Shown one piece after another: positions 1 through 5,289 of a stretch of 5,289 nt of DNA. Numbering within the stretch: the first letter of the stretch is position 1; each line of letters begins with the position of its first letter. The notes beneath the pieces are model-generated. The model worked only from the letters and a program-made list of their open reading frames with translations, searched no databases and had not been told where the DNA came from. The position numbers were made by a program, and so were the translations under genes. The stretch lies in contig JAFYAD010000185.1 in assembly GCA_017540915.1 (NCBI GenBank), positions 1-5,289 on the forward strand, read 5' to 3'. The DNA is from Lachnospiraceae bacterium. GTDB taxonomy: Bacteria; Bacillota_A; Clostridia; Lachnospirales; Lachnospiraceae.

Positions 1-20
1 ATATTACCATAACGTTTTGT

Positions 21-49
21 TTGCAATAGTTGACAGCATGTGATATACT
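21..49 (+). promoter_or_regulatory. Probable sigma-A promoter with extended -10, driving iorA
   Basis: A TTGCAA hexamer at 21-26 (4 of 6 to consensus) lies 17 bp upstream of TATACT at 44-49 (5 of 6). A TG at 41-42, one base before the -10, makes it an extended -10 element. Transcription would start near 55-57 and leave a leader of about 115 nt before iorA. A perfect TTGACA also occurs at 30-35, but it is only 8 bp from the -10, so it is not the matching -35. The promoter suggests that iorA is the first gene of its transcript. It is predicted from sequence only. Confidence 0.6.
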
Positions 50-103
50 TGCAAGCGTGTTTTTTTATGGATTTATGTAATACCGATATTTTTGCTTAAT
101 TCT

Positions 104-162
104 GTAGACCGTCCCAAGGTGATCTACCGCAAGCGGTACCCCTTAGGACAATATGTAAGGAG
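104..162 (+). promoter_or_regulatory. Structured 5' leader of iorA with competing hairpins at the ribosome binding site
   Basis: Several pairings can be read directly. Structure B is a long stem: GTCC 111-114 with GGAC 146-149, then AAGG 116-119 with CCTT 141-144, capped by TACCG 125-129 / CGGTA 134-138 around a CAAG loop. Structure A pairs GTAGA 104-108 with TCTAC 123-127 and CC 109-110 with GG 118-119, so it cannot coexist with B. Structure C pairs CCTTA 141-145 with TAAGG 156-160, which is the iorA Shine-Dalgarno. Forming A would release CCTTA to mask the ribosome binding site, while forming B would leave it open. This is the geometry of a translational switch. The ACCGC core and the AAGG/CCTT stem faintly recall a T-box antiterminator, but no Stem I fits upstream. 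The ligand, if any, is unknown. Confidence 0.4.
157..162 (+). promoter_or_regulatory. Shine-Dalgarno AAGGAG of iorA
   Basis: AAGGAG lies 8 bases before the ATG at 171 and sets that codon as the start. TAAGG at 156-160 overlaps it and is complementary to CCTTA at 141-145, so access to the site may depend on leader folding. Confidence 0.85.
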
Positions 163-170
163 AATGTAAC

Positions 171-1898
171 ATGAAAGAGTTGATGTTAGGCAATAAAGCC
201 TTTGCCAGAGGTTTGTTCGAGGCAGGATGTTCCGTGGTGTCGTCTTATCCCGGCACTCCCAGCACAGAGATCACTGAGGAGGCAGCAAAATATGATGAGA
301 TCTACAGTGAGTGGGCGCCCAACGAGAAGGTGGCCATGGAGGTGGCTTTCGGTGCCAGTCTTGCAGGTAAAAGATCCTTCTGCGGCATGAAACACGTGGG
401 GCTTAACGTGGCAGCGGATCCCTTGTATACTGCATCCTACACGGGCGTAAATGCCGGTATGGTAATCTGTGTTGCTGATGACCCGGGCATGCATTCCTCA
501 CAGAATGAGCAGGATTCGAGACATCATGCCATCGCATCGAAGGTTCCGATGTTAGAGCCTTCGGATTCAGCCGAATCCCTTGAATTTGTAAAGAGAGCAT
601 ATGAGCTTTCCGAGGAGTATGATACTCCGGTTATAGTGAAGATGTGTACCAGGGTTGCCCATTCCCAGAGTGTGGTGGAGGCCGGAGAGCGTGTTCTGCC
701 TGCAAAAAAAGACTATGCCAAGAACATAGCAAAATACGTCATGATGCCCGGCAATGCCATCAAGAGACATCCGATAGTGGAGGAGAGGACAAAAAAGCTC
801 ATCGCTCTTGCGGAGGATTGCTATTTTAACCGTGTCGAGATGGGAGATACGGCGCTTGGTATCATAACATCTTCCACCAGCTATCAGTACGCTAAGGAGG
901 TGTTCGGTGATAAAGCCAGCATATTGAAGCTCGGCATGACCAACCCGCTCCCGGAAAAACTTATAAAAGATTTCGCCGCAAAGGTGGACAGGCTCGTGGT
1001 CATTGAAGAGCTTGATCCTATCATAGAAGATCACTGCAAAAAACTGGGACTTGAGGTTTCCGGAAAAGATATCCTGCCCATGACCGGCGAGTTTTCACAG
1101 CGCCTTATCGCGGAAAAGATGGGAGTTGAGACTGATAAGACTCTTTCCATCGGTGAAGCGCTTCCGGGGCGTCCACCGGTAATGTGCGCCGGATGTCCGC
1201 ACAGAGGTCTTTTCTATGTTTTGTCCAAGTTAAAATGTACTGTTCTCGGAGATATCGGATGCTACACATTAGGTGCGGTTGCACCTCTTTCCGCAATGGA
1301 AATGTGTCTTTGCATGGGAGCCTCACTCAGCTCTATCCACGGATTCAATAAAGCCCTCGGTGAGGAGAGTTCATCGAAGACCGTGGCAGTCATAGGAGAT
1401 TCGACCTTCATGCATTCAGGTATGACAGGTCTTGCTAATATTGCTTACAATCAGAGCGATTCCACCATCATCGTGCTGGATAACTCCATCACCGGTATGA
1501 CAGGTCACCAGCAGAATCCTCTGACCGGTCTCAACATCAAGGGAGATCCGGCAGGTCATATAGATCTTGAGGCGCTGGTACGCGCCATGGGTATCGAGCG
1601 TGTGGTCGTGGTGGATCCCTATGATCTTGAGACCACTGAGAAAGCAGTAAAAGAAGAACTCGCTGCCAAAGGCCCTTCAGTCATCATAAGCCGCAGACCC
1701 TGCGCATTGCTTAAGAAGGTAAAGCATAATCCGCCCATCAAATCCGACACGGATAAGTGCGTGGGCTGCAAGAGCTGTATGAGATTAGGATGTCCGGCCC
1801 TTGTCATAAAGGATGGAAAGGTAAATGTAGATCAGACGCTTTGCGTGGGCTGCGGTGTATGTACACAGCTGTGCAAGTTTGATGCACTGAATCCGTGA
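171..1898 (+). CDS. iorA: Indolepyruvate:ferredoxin oxidoreductase, alpha subunit
   Basis: This is the large, cytoplasmic, thiamine-diphosphate and iron-sulfur subunit of the enzyme that converts aryl-pyruvates (indole-, phenyl-, 4-hydroxyphenylpyruvate) plus CoA to aryl-acetyl-CoA, CO2 and reduced ferredoxin, reversibly. The N-terminal pyrimidine-binding domain shows SYPGTPSTE (25-33), NEKVAMEVAFGAS (51-63) and DDPGMHSSQNEQDSR (103-117). The family motif CAGCPHRG is at 339-346. The thiamine-diphosphate/Mg site is GDSTF (409-413) followed by LDNSITGMTG (436-445). The C-terminus is a double [4Fe-4S] ferredoxin module with Cys530, 533, 536, 541 and Cys558, 561, 564, 568. All eight cysteines are present. 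At 575 residues the protein is complete for the clostridial form. The ATG follows a strong AAGGAG. It is the first gene after the leader and lies upstream of paaK, as in many anaerobes, but the usual partner iorB is missing downstream. The identification is firm. The preferred aryl substrate cannot be told from sequence. Confidence 0.96.
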   Translation: MKELMLGNKAFARGLFEAGCSVVSSYPGTPSTEITEEAAKYDEIYSEWAPNEKVAMEVAFGASLAGKRSFCGMKHVGLNVAADPLYTASYTGVNAGMVICVADDPGMHSSQNEQDSRHHAIASKVPMLEPSDSAESLEFVKRAYELSEEYDTPVIVKMCTRVAHSQSVVEAGERVLPAKKDYAKNIAKYVMMPGNAIKRHPIVEERTKKLIALAEDCYFNRVEMGDTALGIITSSTSYQYAKEVFGDKASILKLGMTNPLPEKLIKDFAAKVDRLVVIEELDPIIEDHCKKLGLEVSGKDILPMTGEFSQRLIAEKMGVETDKTLSIGEALPGRPPVMCAGCPHRGLFYVLSKLKCTVLGDIGCYTLGAVAPLSAMEMCLCMGASLSSIHGFNKALGEESSSKTVAVIGDSTFMHSGMTGLANIAYNQSDSTIIVLDNSITGMTGHQQNPLTGLNIKGDPAGHIDLEALVRAMGIERVVVVDPYDLETTEKAVKEELAAKGPSVIISRRPCALLKKVKHNPPIKSDTDKCVGCKSCMRLGCPALVIKDGKVNVDQTLCVGCGVCTQLCKFDALNP

Positions 1899-1914
1899 AT
1901 CACTTTTGATATCT

Positions 1915-2066
1915 GAATCATGAGATACAGATTTGGATGATATACAGATCATGAATCATGAGATACAGGTTTGGATGATATACAGATCATGTATCATGAG
2001 ATACAGGTTTGTATGATCCACAGATTATGTATCATGAAATACAGGGTTAAATGATCCACAGATCAT
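1915..2066 (+). repeat. Four tandem copies of a 38-bp unit with internal hairpins
   Basis: The units are 1915-1952, 1953-1990, 1991-2028 and 2029-2066, with no spacers. Units 1 and 2 differ at one base (unit position 17). Units 2 and 3 differ at five and units 3 and 4 at five, so the array decays toward paaK. The unit length is not a multiple of three and no reading frame is kept, so it is non-coding. Each unit carries two short inverted repeats. ATGAT(C)/(G)ATCAT at unit positions 23-38 is a perfect 6-bp stem with a CACA loop in unit 4 (2051-2066), has one G-U pair in unit 3, and is a 5-bp stem in units 1-2. TGTATC/GATACA around ATGA spans the unit junction and is perfect at 1990-2005. It resembles a minisatellite. 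Its function is unknown. Confidence 0.93.
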
Positions 2067-2084
2067 GTTTTGGTTATCAGGTCG

Positions 2085-2100
2085 TGCGATCGCATATAAA
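2085..2100 (+). promoter_or_regulatory. 10-bp palindrome abutting a possible -10 box upstream of paaK
   Basis: TGCGATCGCA at 2085-2094 is a perfect palindrome followed directly by TATAAA at 2095-2100. TATAAA could be a -10 for a paaK promoter, with TTGGTT at 2070-2075 as a poor -35 at a long 19-bp spacing. The palindrome sits where an operator could act. A match this weak is expected by chance in AT-rich spacer, so this is only a candidate. Confidence 0.2.
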
Positions 2101-2155
2101 GACAGCGTTCATCCGGCTAATAATAAAAAAGAGAAGTTTAGTTAGTGAAAATGAG

Positions 2156-2161
2156 AAGGAG
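2156..2161 (+). promoter_or_regulatory. Shine-Dalgarno AAGGAG that fixes the paaK start
   Basis: AAGGAG ends 6 bases before the ATG at 2168. The same frame is open back to an ATG at 2051, but that codon lies inside repeat unit 4, has no ribosome binding site and would add 39 residues unlike the family. The start at 2168 is therefore preferred. Confidence 0.88.
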
Positions 2162-2167
2162 AGAAAA

Positions 2168-3481
2168 ATGTCAGAAAAGTACTTCCAGCCTGAGATCGAG
2201 ACCATGTCTCGTGAGAAGATCGAGAAGCTTCAGAGCGAGCGCCTGGTCGAGCAGGTAAAACACGTATACGAAAACGTTGCGTATTACAGACAGAAGATGG
2301 ATGATGCCGGGGTAAAACCGGAAGATATCAAAGGTATTGAAGATCTTCACAAGCTACCCTTCATTGAAAAGGATGAGCTGAGAGATCAATATCCTTATGG
2401 TTTCCTGGGTGTGCCCATGTCTGAGGTAGTCCGCATCCATTCCACCAGCGGAACCACCGGCAGACGCGTGGTGGCTTTCTATACACAGGATGACCTTCAT
2501 GTTTGGGATGAGTGCTGCGCCAGAGCGCTTGTGGCAGCAGGTGCCTCAAAGGATGACGTGGTACATGTCTGCTATGGTTATGGCCTTTTTACAGGCGGTC
2601 CCGGTCTGCACGGCGGATCGCATCTGTTGGGATCTCTGACATTGCCCATGTCTTCGGGCAATACCGAGAGACAGATCCAGTTCATGCAGGACCTCGGTTC
2701 CACCATCCTGTGCTGTACACCGTCTTACGCCGCAGCTTTGGGCGAGGCGATAGTAAAGAGAGGTGTAAAGGATAAGCTTAAGCTGAAAGCAGGTATCTTC
2801 GGCGCTGAGCCCTGGACAGAGGAGATGAGAGCCGACATAGAGAAAACACTGGGTATCAAGGCGCATGATATCTATGGCCTGACAGAGATGGCGGGCCCCG
2901 GCGTTTCATTTGAGTGTGGTGAGCAGAACGGTATGCATATCCAGGAGGATCACTTTATAGCCGAGATCATCAACCCGAAGACAGGAGAACCGCTTCCCGA
3001 GGGAGAAGTGGGAGAGCTTGTGTTCACGGCTATCACCAAGAAGGCATTTCCGTTGCTTCGTTACAGGACGAGAGATCTCTGCCGTCTCACCAAGGAAAAA
3101 TGTGCATGCGGAAGAACTCACATGAGAATGTCAAAGATCATGGGACGTTCCGATGACATGATGGTGGTAAAAGGCGTTAATGTTTGGCCGTCACAGATAG
3201 AGCAGGTACTTTTCACTCTGGGTTATCAGGCGAATTATCTCATTGTGGTAGACAGGGAGAACAATAAGGATTCCATTGAACTCAATGTTGAGAAGACTCC
3301 GGCCATGGCTGCCGATCCTTCGTATGATGTTTCAAAGGCGACGGCACAGATCGTAGCAGGCTTGAAGAATATGCTGGGTATAAAGGTTGAAGTCAATATC
3401 TTAGAGCCGGAGACCATCCAGAGAAGTGAGGGCAAGGCCAAGAGGGTAATAGATAAGAGAAATCTTTATACCATGATGTAA
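2168..3481 (+). CDS. paaK: Phenylacetate-CoA ligase (arylacetate-CoA ligase, AMP-forming)
   Basis: This cytoplasmic enzyme of the adenylate-forming superfamily makes aryl-acetyl-CoA, AMP and PPi from phenylacetate (or hydroxyphenyl- or indole-acetate), ATP and CoA. From the chosen ATG it has 437 residues, the normal length for the compact PaaK family. The phosphate-binding loop STSGTTG is at 92-98, FGAEPW at 211-216, the adenine/acyl motif YGLTEMAGPG at 236-245, RYRTRD at 298-303 and the hinge GRSDDMMVVKG at 326-336. The C-terminal lid carries EGKAKRVID (421-429), where a lysine would serve adenylation. Cys250, Cys305, Cys312 and Cys314 (in CACGR) are the cysteine-rich positions typical of this group and may hold a metal ion, which is inference. 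Its place after iorA points to aryl acid activation for reductive carboxylation to aromatic amino acids rather than to aerobic phenylacetate breakdown, since no paaABC-type genes are nearby. Exact substrate preference is not readable. Confidence 0.93.
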   Translation: MSEKYFQPEIETMSREKIEKLQSERLVEQVKHVYENVAYYRQKMDDAGVKPEDIKGIEDLHKLPFIEKDELRDQYPYGFLGVPMSEVVRIHSTSGTTGRRVVAFYTQDDLHVWDECCARALVAAGASKDDVVHVCYGYGLFTGGPGLHGGSHLLGSLTLPMSSGNTERQIQFMQDLGSTILCCTPSYAAALGEAIVKRGVKDKLKLKAGIFGAEPWTEEMRADIEKTLGIKAHDIYGLTEMAGPGVSFECGEQNGMHIQEDHFIAEIINPKTGEPLPEGEVGELVFTAITKKAFPLLRYRTRDLCRLTKEKCACGRTHMRMSKIMGRSDDMMVVKGVNVWPSQIEQVLFTLGYQANYLIVVDRENNKDSIELNVEKTPAMAADPSYDVSKATAQIVAGLKNMLGIKVEVNILEPETIQRSEGKAKRVIDKRNLYTMM

Positions 3482-3510
3482 TACCGGGCAGGATTGTGGT
3501 TGTTAGTCAT

Positions 3511-3516
3511 AAGGAG
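3511..3516 (+). promoter_or_regulatory. Shine-Dalgarno AAGGAG of the lipoprotein peptidase gene
   Basis: AAGGAG lies 7 bases before the ATG at 3524, in the 42-bp gap after the paaK stop. The gap shows no terminator hairpin and no recognisable promoter, so co-transcription with paaK is likely. Confidence 0.8.
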
Positions 3517-3523
3517 AAAAGGT

Positions 3524-5289
3524 ATGAAAAGAAAGTTTATTGCGCTCGCGCTGGCATTTACTCTTGCATTTGGATTTACGGGCTGCATGGACGACTGGGA
3601 TGAGGAAGTGACTGAGGAGACAGGTGACGATTCATACGATGGTGAAAAGACAGAAGATAAAGGCGACGGAGACAGTCAGACTGCTTCCGCAGATGAGGCT
3701 TCGGTCGATGAGACAGACGGTGAGATCGGTGAAGACAGTGACATGACAAGAGGTCTTTCGCTTAATGTCAGCCGTGATACCGGAAAGCTTAACATTACCA
3801 GAGCTTCCGGTTCAAGAAAGGCAGATATTGGTGATAAAGGTGTCTGGACTGTTTTCGTATATCTCTGCGGAACCGATCTCGAATCGGACGGCGGAATGGG
3901 TACCGATGATCTGAATGAAATGCTGGATTGCGGTGCCGGTGATAACGTTCGTTTTGTGGTTCAGACCGGTGGTACGAGAACGTGGAATAACGACCTGATC
4001 AAAAGCAATAAGATACAGCGGTATGTGGTGTCTGACGGCGATATACAGCTGGTGGACAAACAATCCCTGGCCAATATGGGTAAATCAGGGACACTTGCTG
4101 ATTTCCTGAAATGGGGAACAGCCAACTACAATTCCGAGCATATGGGAGTGATACTCTGGAATCACGGAGGCGGCAGCATTACAGGCGTTTGCTTCGATGA
4201 GACCAAAGATAATGATTCCCTGAGTCTGAAAGAACTTGACGAAGCTTTCAATGCAAACTTCAAAAAGACAGGCAGAAAGTTTGACTTTGTGGGCTTTGAT
4301 GCATGCCTGATGGGTACAATCGAATGTGCGAACATTCTGGCAACTTATGCGAACTATATGTACGGCTCAGAGGAGCTGGAGCCCGGCAGCGGCTGGGATT
4401 ACAGCGCCATCGGTAAATTCCTGGGCAAAAATCCCAAGGCTGACGGTGCTGATCTGGGAAAGGTTGTATGTGACAGCTTCCTGGCAGCATGTAAGGCGAT
4501 GGATGATGATGATCTCACAACTCTTTCGGTCATAGATCTTGCAAAGGTGGATGATCTTCTCGTAAGCTTCAATGATTTTGCAAAAGGAATGTATGAAGCG
4601 GGCGAGGATCAGTCAAAGCTCACGGAGATGATCCGTGGTATAACGGCTGCGGATAACTTCGGAGGAAATAATAAATCCGAGGGATATACCAACATGGTGG
4701 ACCTCGGAGGTATAATCTCTGCATGCAGAGATTATGCGAGCGGTGCGGATGCTGCTCTCAAGGCGCTTGAGAAAGCTGTCGTATATAAGGTCAGCGGTTC
4801 TGCACACAAAAAAGCTTCGGGACTCTCCGCATACTATCCGCTGAGTATCGAGGGTTCAGAAGAACTCAGTATTTTCACTGAGATATGCCCCAGTCCGTAT
4901 TATCTTTCATTCATAGATCGCAAGAACCAGAGCGGTGCAGGCCTTCTGGAGGACGAGGAATACGATGACGACAGCTGGTTTGACGAGGATGGCGACTGGT
5001 TCTGGGGGTTATTCGATTTCGAGGAAGATGATTACTGGGACTACATGGATGACTATGAGGTCACGGGAGAAAGTCCGTATATCACCTTTGAGCAGGAACC
5101 TGCTATCAATGATAACGGATATTACAGCTTTGTTTTGGATGACGAAGGATATGAATATACAGCATCAGTCAGCGCCCTGGTGTACGAGATAACCGAGGAT
5201 GGCGCAGCCATGATGGAGCTGGGAGAGACTACCGATGTCTACAGCGACTGGGAGACAGGATCCTTTGAGGATAATTTTGACGGATACTG
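3524..5289 (+). CDS. Clostripain-family (peptidase C11) cysteine peptidase, lipoprotein; 3' end beyond window
   Basis: The frame is open from ATG 3524 to the window edge (588 residues, no stop), so the gene is cut only by the window. Residues 1-20 form a lipoprotein signal: MKRK, a hydrophobic stretch, then FTGC with Cys21 as the lipidation site (the Phe at -3 is a slightly loose lipobox). Residues 22-76 are an acidic, low-complexity linker that would hold the enzyme off the membrane. The C11 fold runs from about 107 (VWTVFVYLCGTDLES) to about 465. His214 in LWNHGGG and Cys261 in FDACLMG are the catalytic dyad, with the family segment SEELEPGSGWDY at 282-293. ASGLSAYYP is at 431-439. An Asp/Glu and aromatic-rich stretch (476-512) then leads to a second, incomplete domain. 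Clostripain relatives cleave after Arg or Lys and often self-process. Specificity here is inferred. It lies 42 bp after paaK and may share its transcript, giving surface peptide breakdown beside aromatic acid metabolism. Confidence 0.9.
   Translation, partial: MKRKFIALALAFTLAFGFTGCMDDWDEEVTEETGDDSYDGEKTEDKGDGDSQTASADEASVDETDGEIGEDSDMTRGLSLNVSRDTGKLNITRASGSRKADIGDKGVWTVFVYLCGTDLESDGGMGTDDLNEMLDCGAGDNVRFVVQTGGTRTWNNDLIKSNKIQRYVVSDGDIQLVDKQSLANMGKSGTLADFLKWGTANYNSEHMGVILWNHGGGSITGVCFDETKDNDSLSLKELDEAFNANFKKTGRKFDFVGFDACLMGTIECANILATYANYMYGSEELEPGSGWDYSAIGKFLGKNPKADGADLGKVVCDSFLAACKAMDDDDLTTLSVIDLAKVDDLLVSFNDFAKGMYEAGEDQSKLTEMIRGITAADNFGGNNKSEGYTNMVDLGGIISACRDYASGADAALKALEKAVVYKVSGSAHKKASGLSAYYPLSIEGSEELSIFTEICPSPYYLSFIDRKNQSGAGLLEDEEYDDDSWFDEDGDWFWGLFDFEEDDYWDYMDDYEVTGESPYITFEQEPAINDNGYYSFVLDDEGYEYTASVSALVYEITEDGAAMMELGETTDVYSDWETGSFEDNFDGY
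3587..3751 (+). other. Acidic low-complexity linker in the lipoprotein (residues 22-76)
   Basis: Just after the lipidated Cys21, 24 of residues 22-73 are Asp or Glu, with Gly, Ser and Thr making up much of the rest and few hydrophobic residues. Such disordered acidic tethers are common after the lipobox in surface lipoproteins of Clostridia and act as spacers through the cell wall. The DNA remains in frame with no tandem nucleotide repeat. Confidence 0.75.
4949..5059 (+). other. Asp/Glu-plus-aromatic segment of the peptidase (residues 476-512)
   Basis: Of 37 residues, 20 are Asp or Glu and 12 are Trp, Tyr or Phe, so only five are anything else. The segment lies after the C11 catalytic domain and before the C-terminal domain. 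It has no hydrophobic run long enough for a membrane helix. It may bind calcium or a basic surface, or act as an inhibitory or substrate-gating insert. No function can be assigned from sequence. Confidence 0.7.

Larger units (their letters stand above)
1899..2167. other. 269-bp iorA-paaK intergenic region without a gene
   Basis: This gap holds the 38-bp tandem array (1915-2066), a palindrome next to a TATAAA box (2085-2100) and the paaK ribosome binding site (2156-2161). I see no open frame with a ribosome binding site, no trace of iorB and no classical GC-rich stem followed by a T-run. The short inverted repeats in the array are AT-rich and lack U-tracts, so they do not look like intrinsic terminators. 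Read-through from iorA into paaK is therefore plausible. Confidence 0.7.

Noticed and set aside
30..35. Perfect TTGACA as the -35 box
   Set aside because: It is 8 bp from TATACT, and no -10 match exists 16-18 bp downstream of it.
55..66. T-run at 60-66 as the terminator of an upstream gene
   Set aside because: Only a tiny CTTGCAAG palindrome precedes it (48-55), overlapping the -10 region. There is no stable GC-rich stem.
67..99. Ten-codon open frame in the iorA leader that might be an attenuator peptide
   Set aside because: It has no ribosome binding site (a T-run precedes it), and it has no run of Phe, Tyr or Trp codons (a single Phe only).
111..149. T-box leader (AAGG...ACCGC...CCTT resembles the antiterminator core)
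   Set aside because: The canonical AGGGTGGNACCGCG is interrupted: the TGG that pairs with the tRNA end is not intact. The roughly 55 nt between the likely start site and position 111 cannot hold a normal Stem I. Kept only as an unclassified structured leader.
567..1034. Reverse-strand open frame of 155 codons inside iorA
   Set aside because: It is fully contained in a well-identified gene, lacks a ribosome binding site and recognisable motifs, and is explained by codon bias of the opposite strand. The same holds for the shorter reverse frames within paaK and the peptidase gene.
1915..2066. CRISPR array
   Set aside because: The copies are directly contiguous with no unique spacers between them, and there are no cas genes.
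2087..2094. GCGATCGC as the cyanobacterial HIP1 element
   Set aside because: There is a single copy in the window, and the gene content is clostridial rather than cyanobacterial.
2051..2167. Longer paaK start at 2051 adding 39 residues
   Set aside because: It begins inside the fourth repeat unit and has no ribosome binding site. The added residues match nothing in the family, while 2168 has AAGGAG at 6 bases.

Overview
The window reads as ordinary low-to-mid GC Gram-positive DNA. It probably comes from an anaerobic gut or rumen member of the Clostridia, most likely the Lachnospiraceae. The reasons are strong AAGGAG ribosome binding sites 6-8 bases before each start, a ferredoxin-dependent (anaerobic) 2-oxoacid oxidoreductase, a short clostridial-type phenylacetate-CoA ligase and a clostripain-family lipoprotein. 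The family assignment is inference from gene content and style. No ribosomal or other taxonomic marker is present.

Layout, all genes on the + strand. Positions 1-170 hold a likely extended -10 promoter (21-49) and a leader of about 115 nt with mutually exclusive base-pairings around the iorA ribosome binding site. Positions 171-1898 encode the alpha subunit of indolepyruvate:ferredoxin oxidoreductase (iorA). Positions 1899-2167 are non-coding and contain four tandem copies of a 38-bp unit (1915-2066), each with two short inverted repeats, followed by a 10-bp palindrome beside a TATAAA box. Positions 2168-3481 encode a phenylacetate/arylacetate-CoA ligase (paaK type). After a 42-bp gap with no terminator, 3524 to the window edge encodes the first 588 residues of a clostripain-like (peptidase C11) lipoprotein. 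It has an acidic linker and an unusual Asp/Glu-plus-aromatic segment.

Working together: PaaK activates phenylacetate, 4-hydroxyphenylacetate or indoleacetate to the CoA ester. IorAB interconverts aryl-CoA and the aryl-pyruvate using ferredoxin. In rumen anaerobes this pair is known to support reductive carboxylation of aryl acids back to Phe, Tyr and Trp. The reverse, fermentative oxidation of aromatic amino acids, uses the same IorAB step. The surface peptidase may share the transcript and would fit an amino-acid/peptide supply theme, but that link rests only on spacing.

The two points most worth checking are (1) the absence of iorB, which normally directly follows iorA and whose place is taken by the 38-bp repeat array, and (2) the iorA leader, which looks able to switch between exposing and sequestering the ribosome binding site. 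I see no convincing new multi-gene system, mobile element, CRISPR array, tRNA or rRNA in the window.
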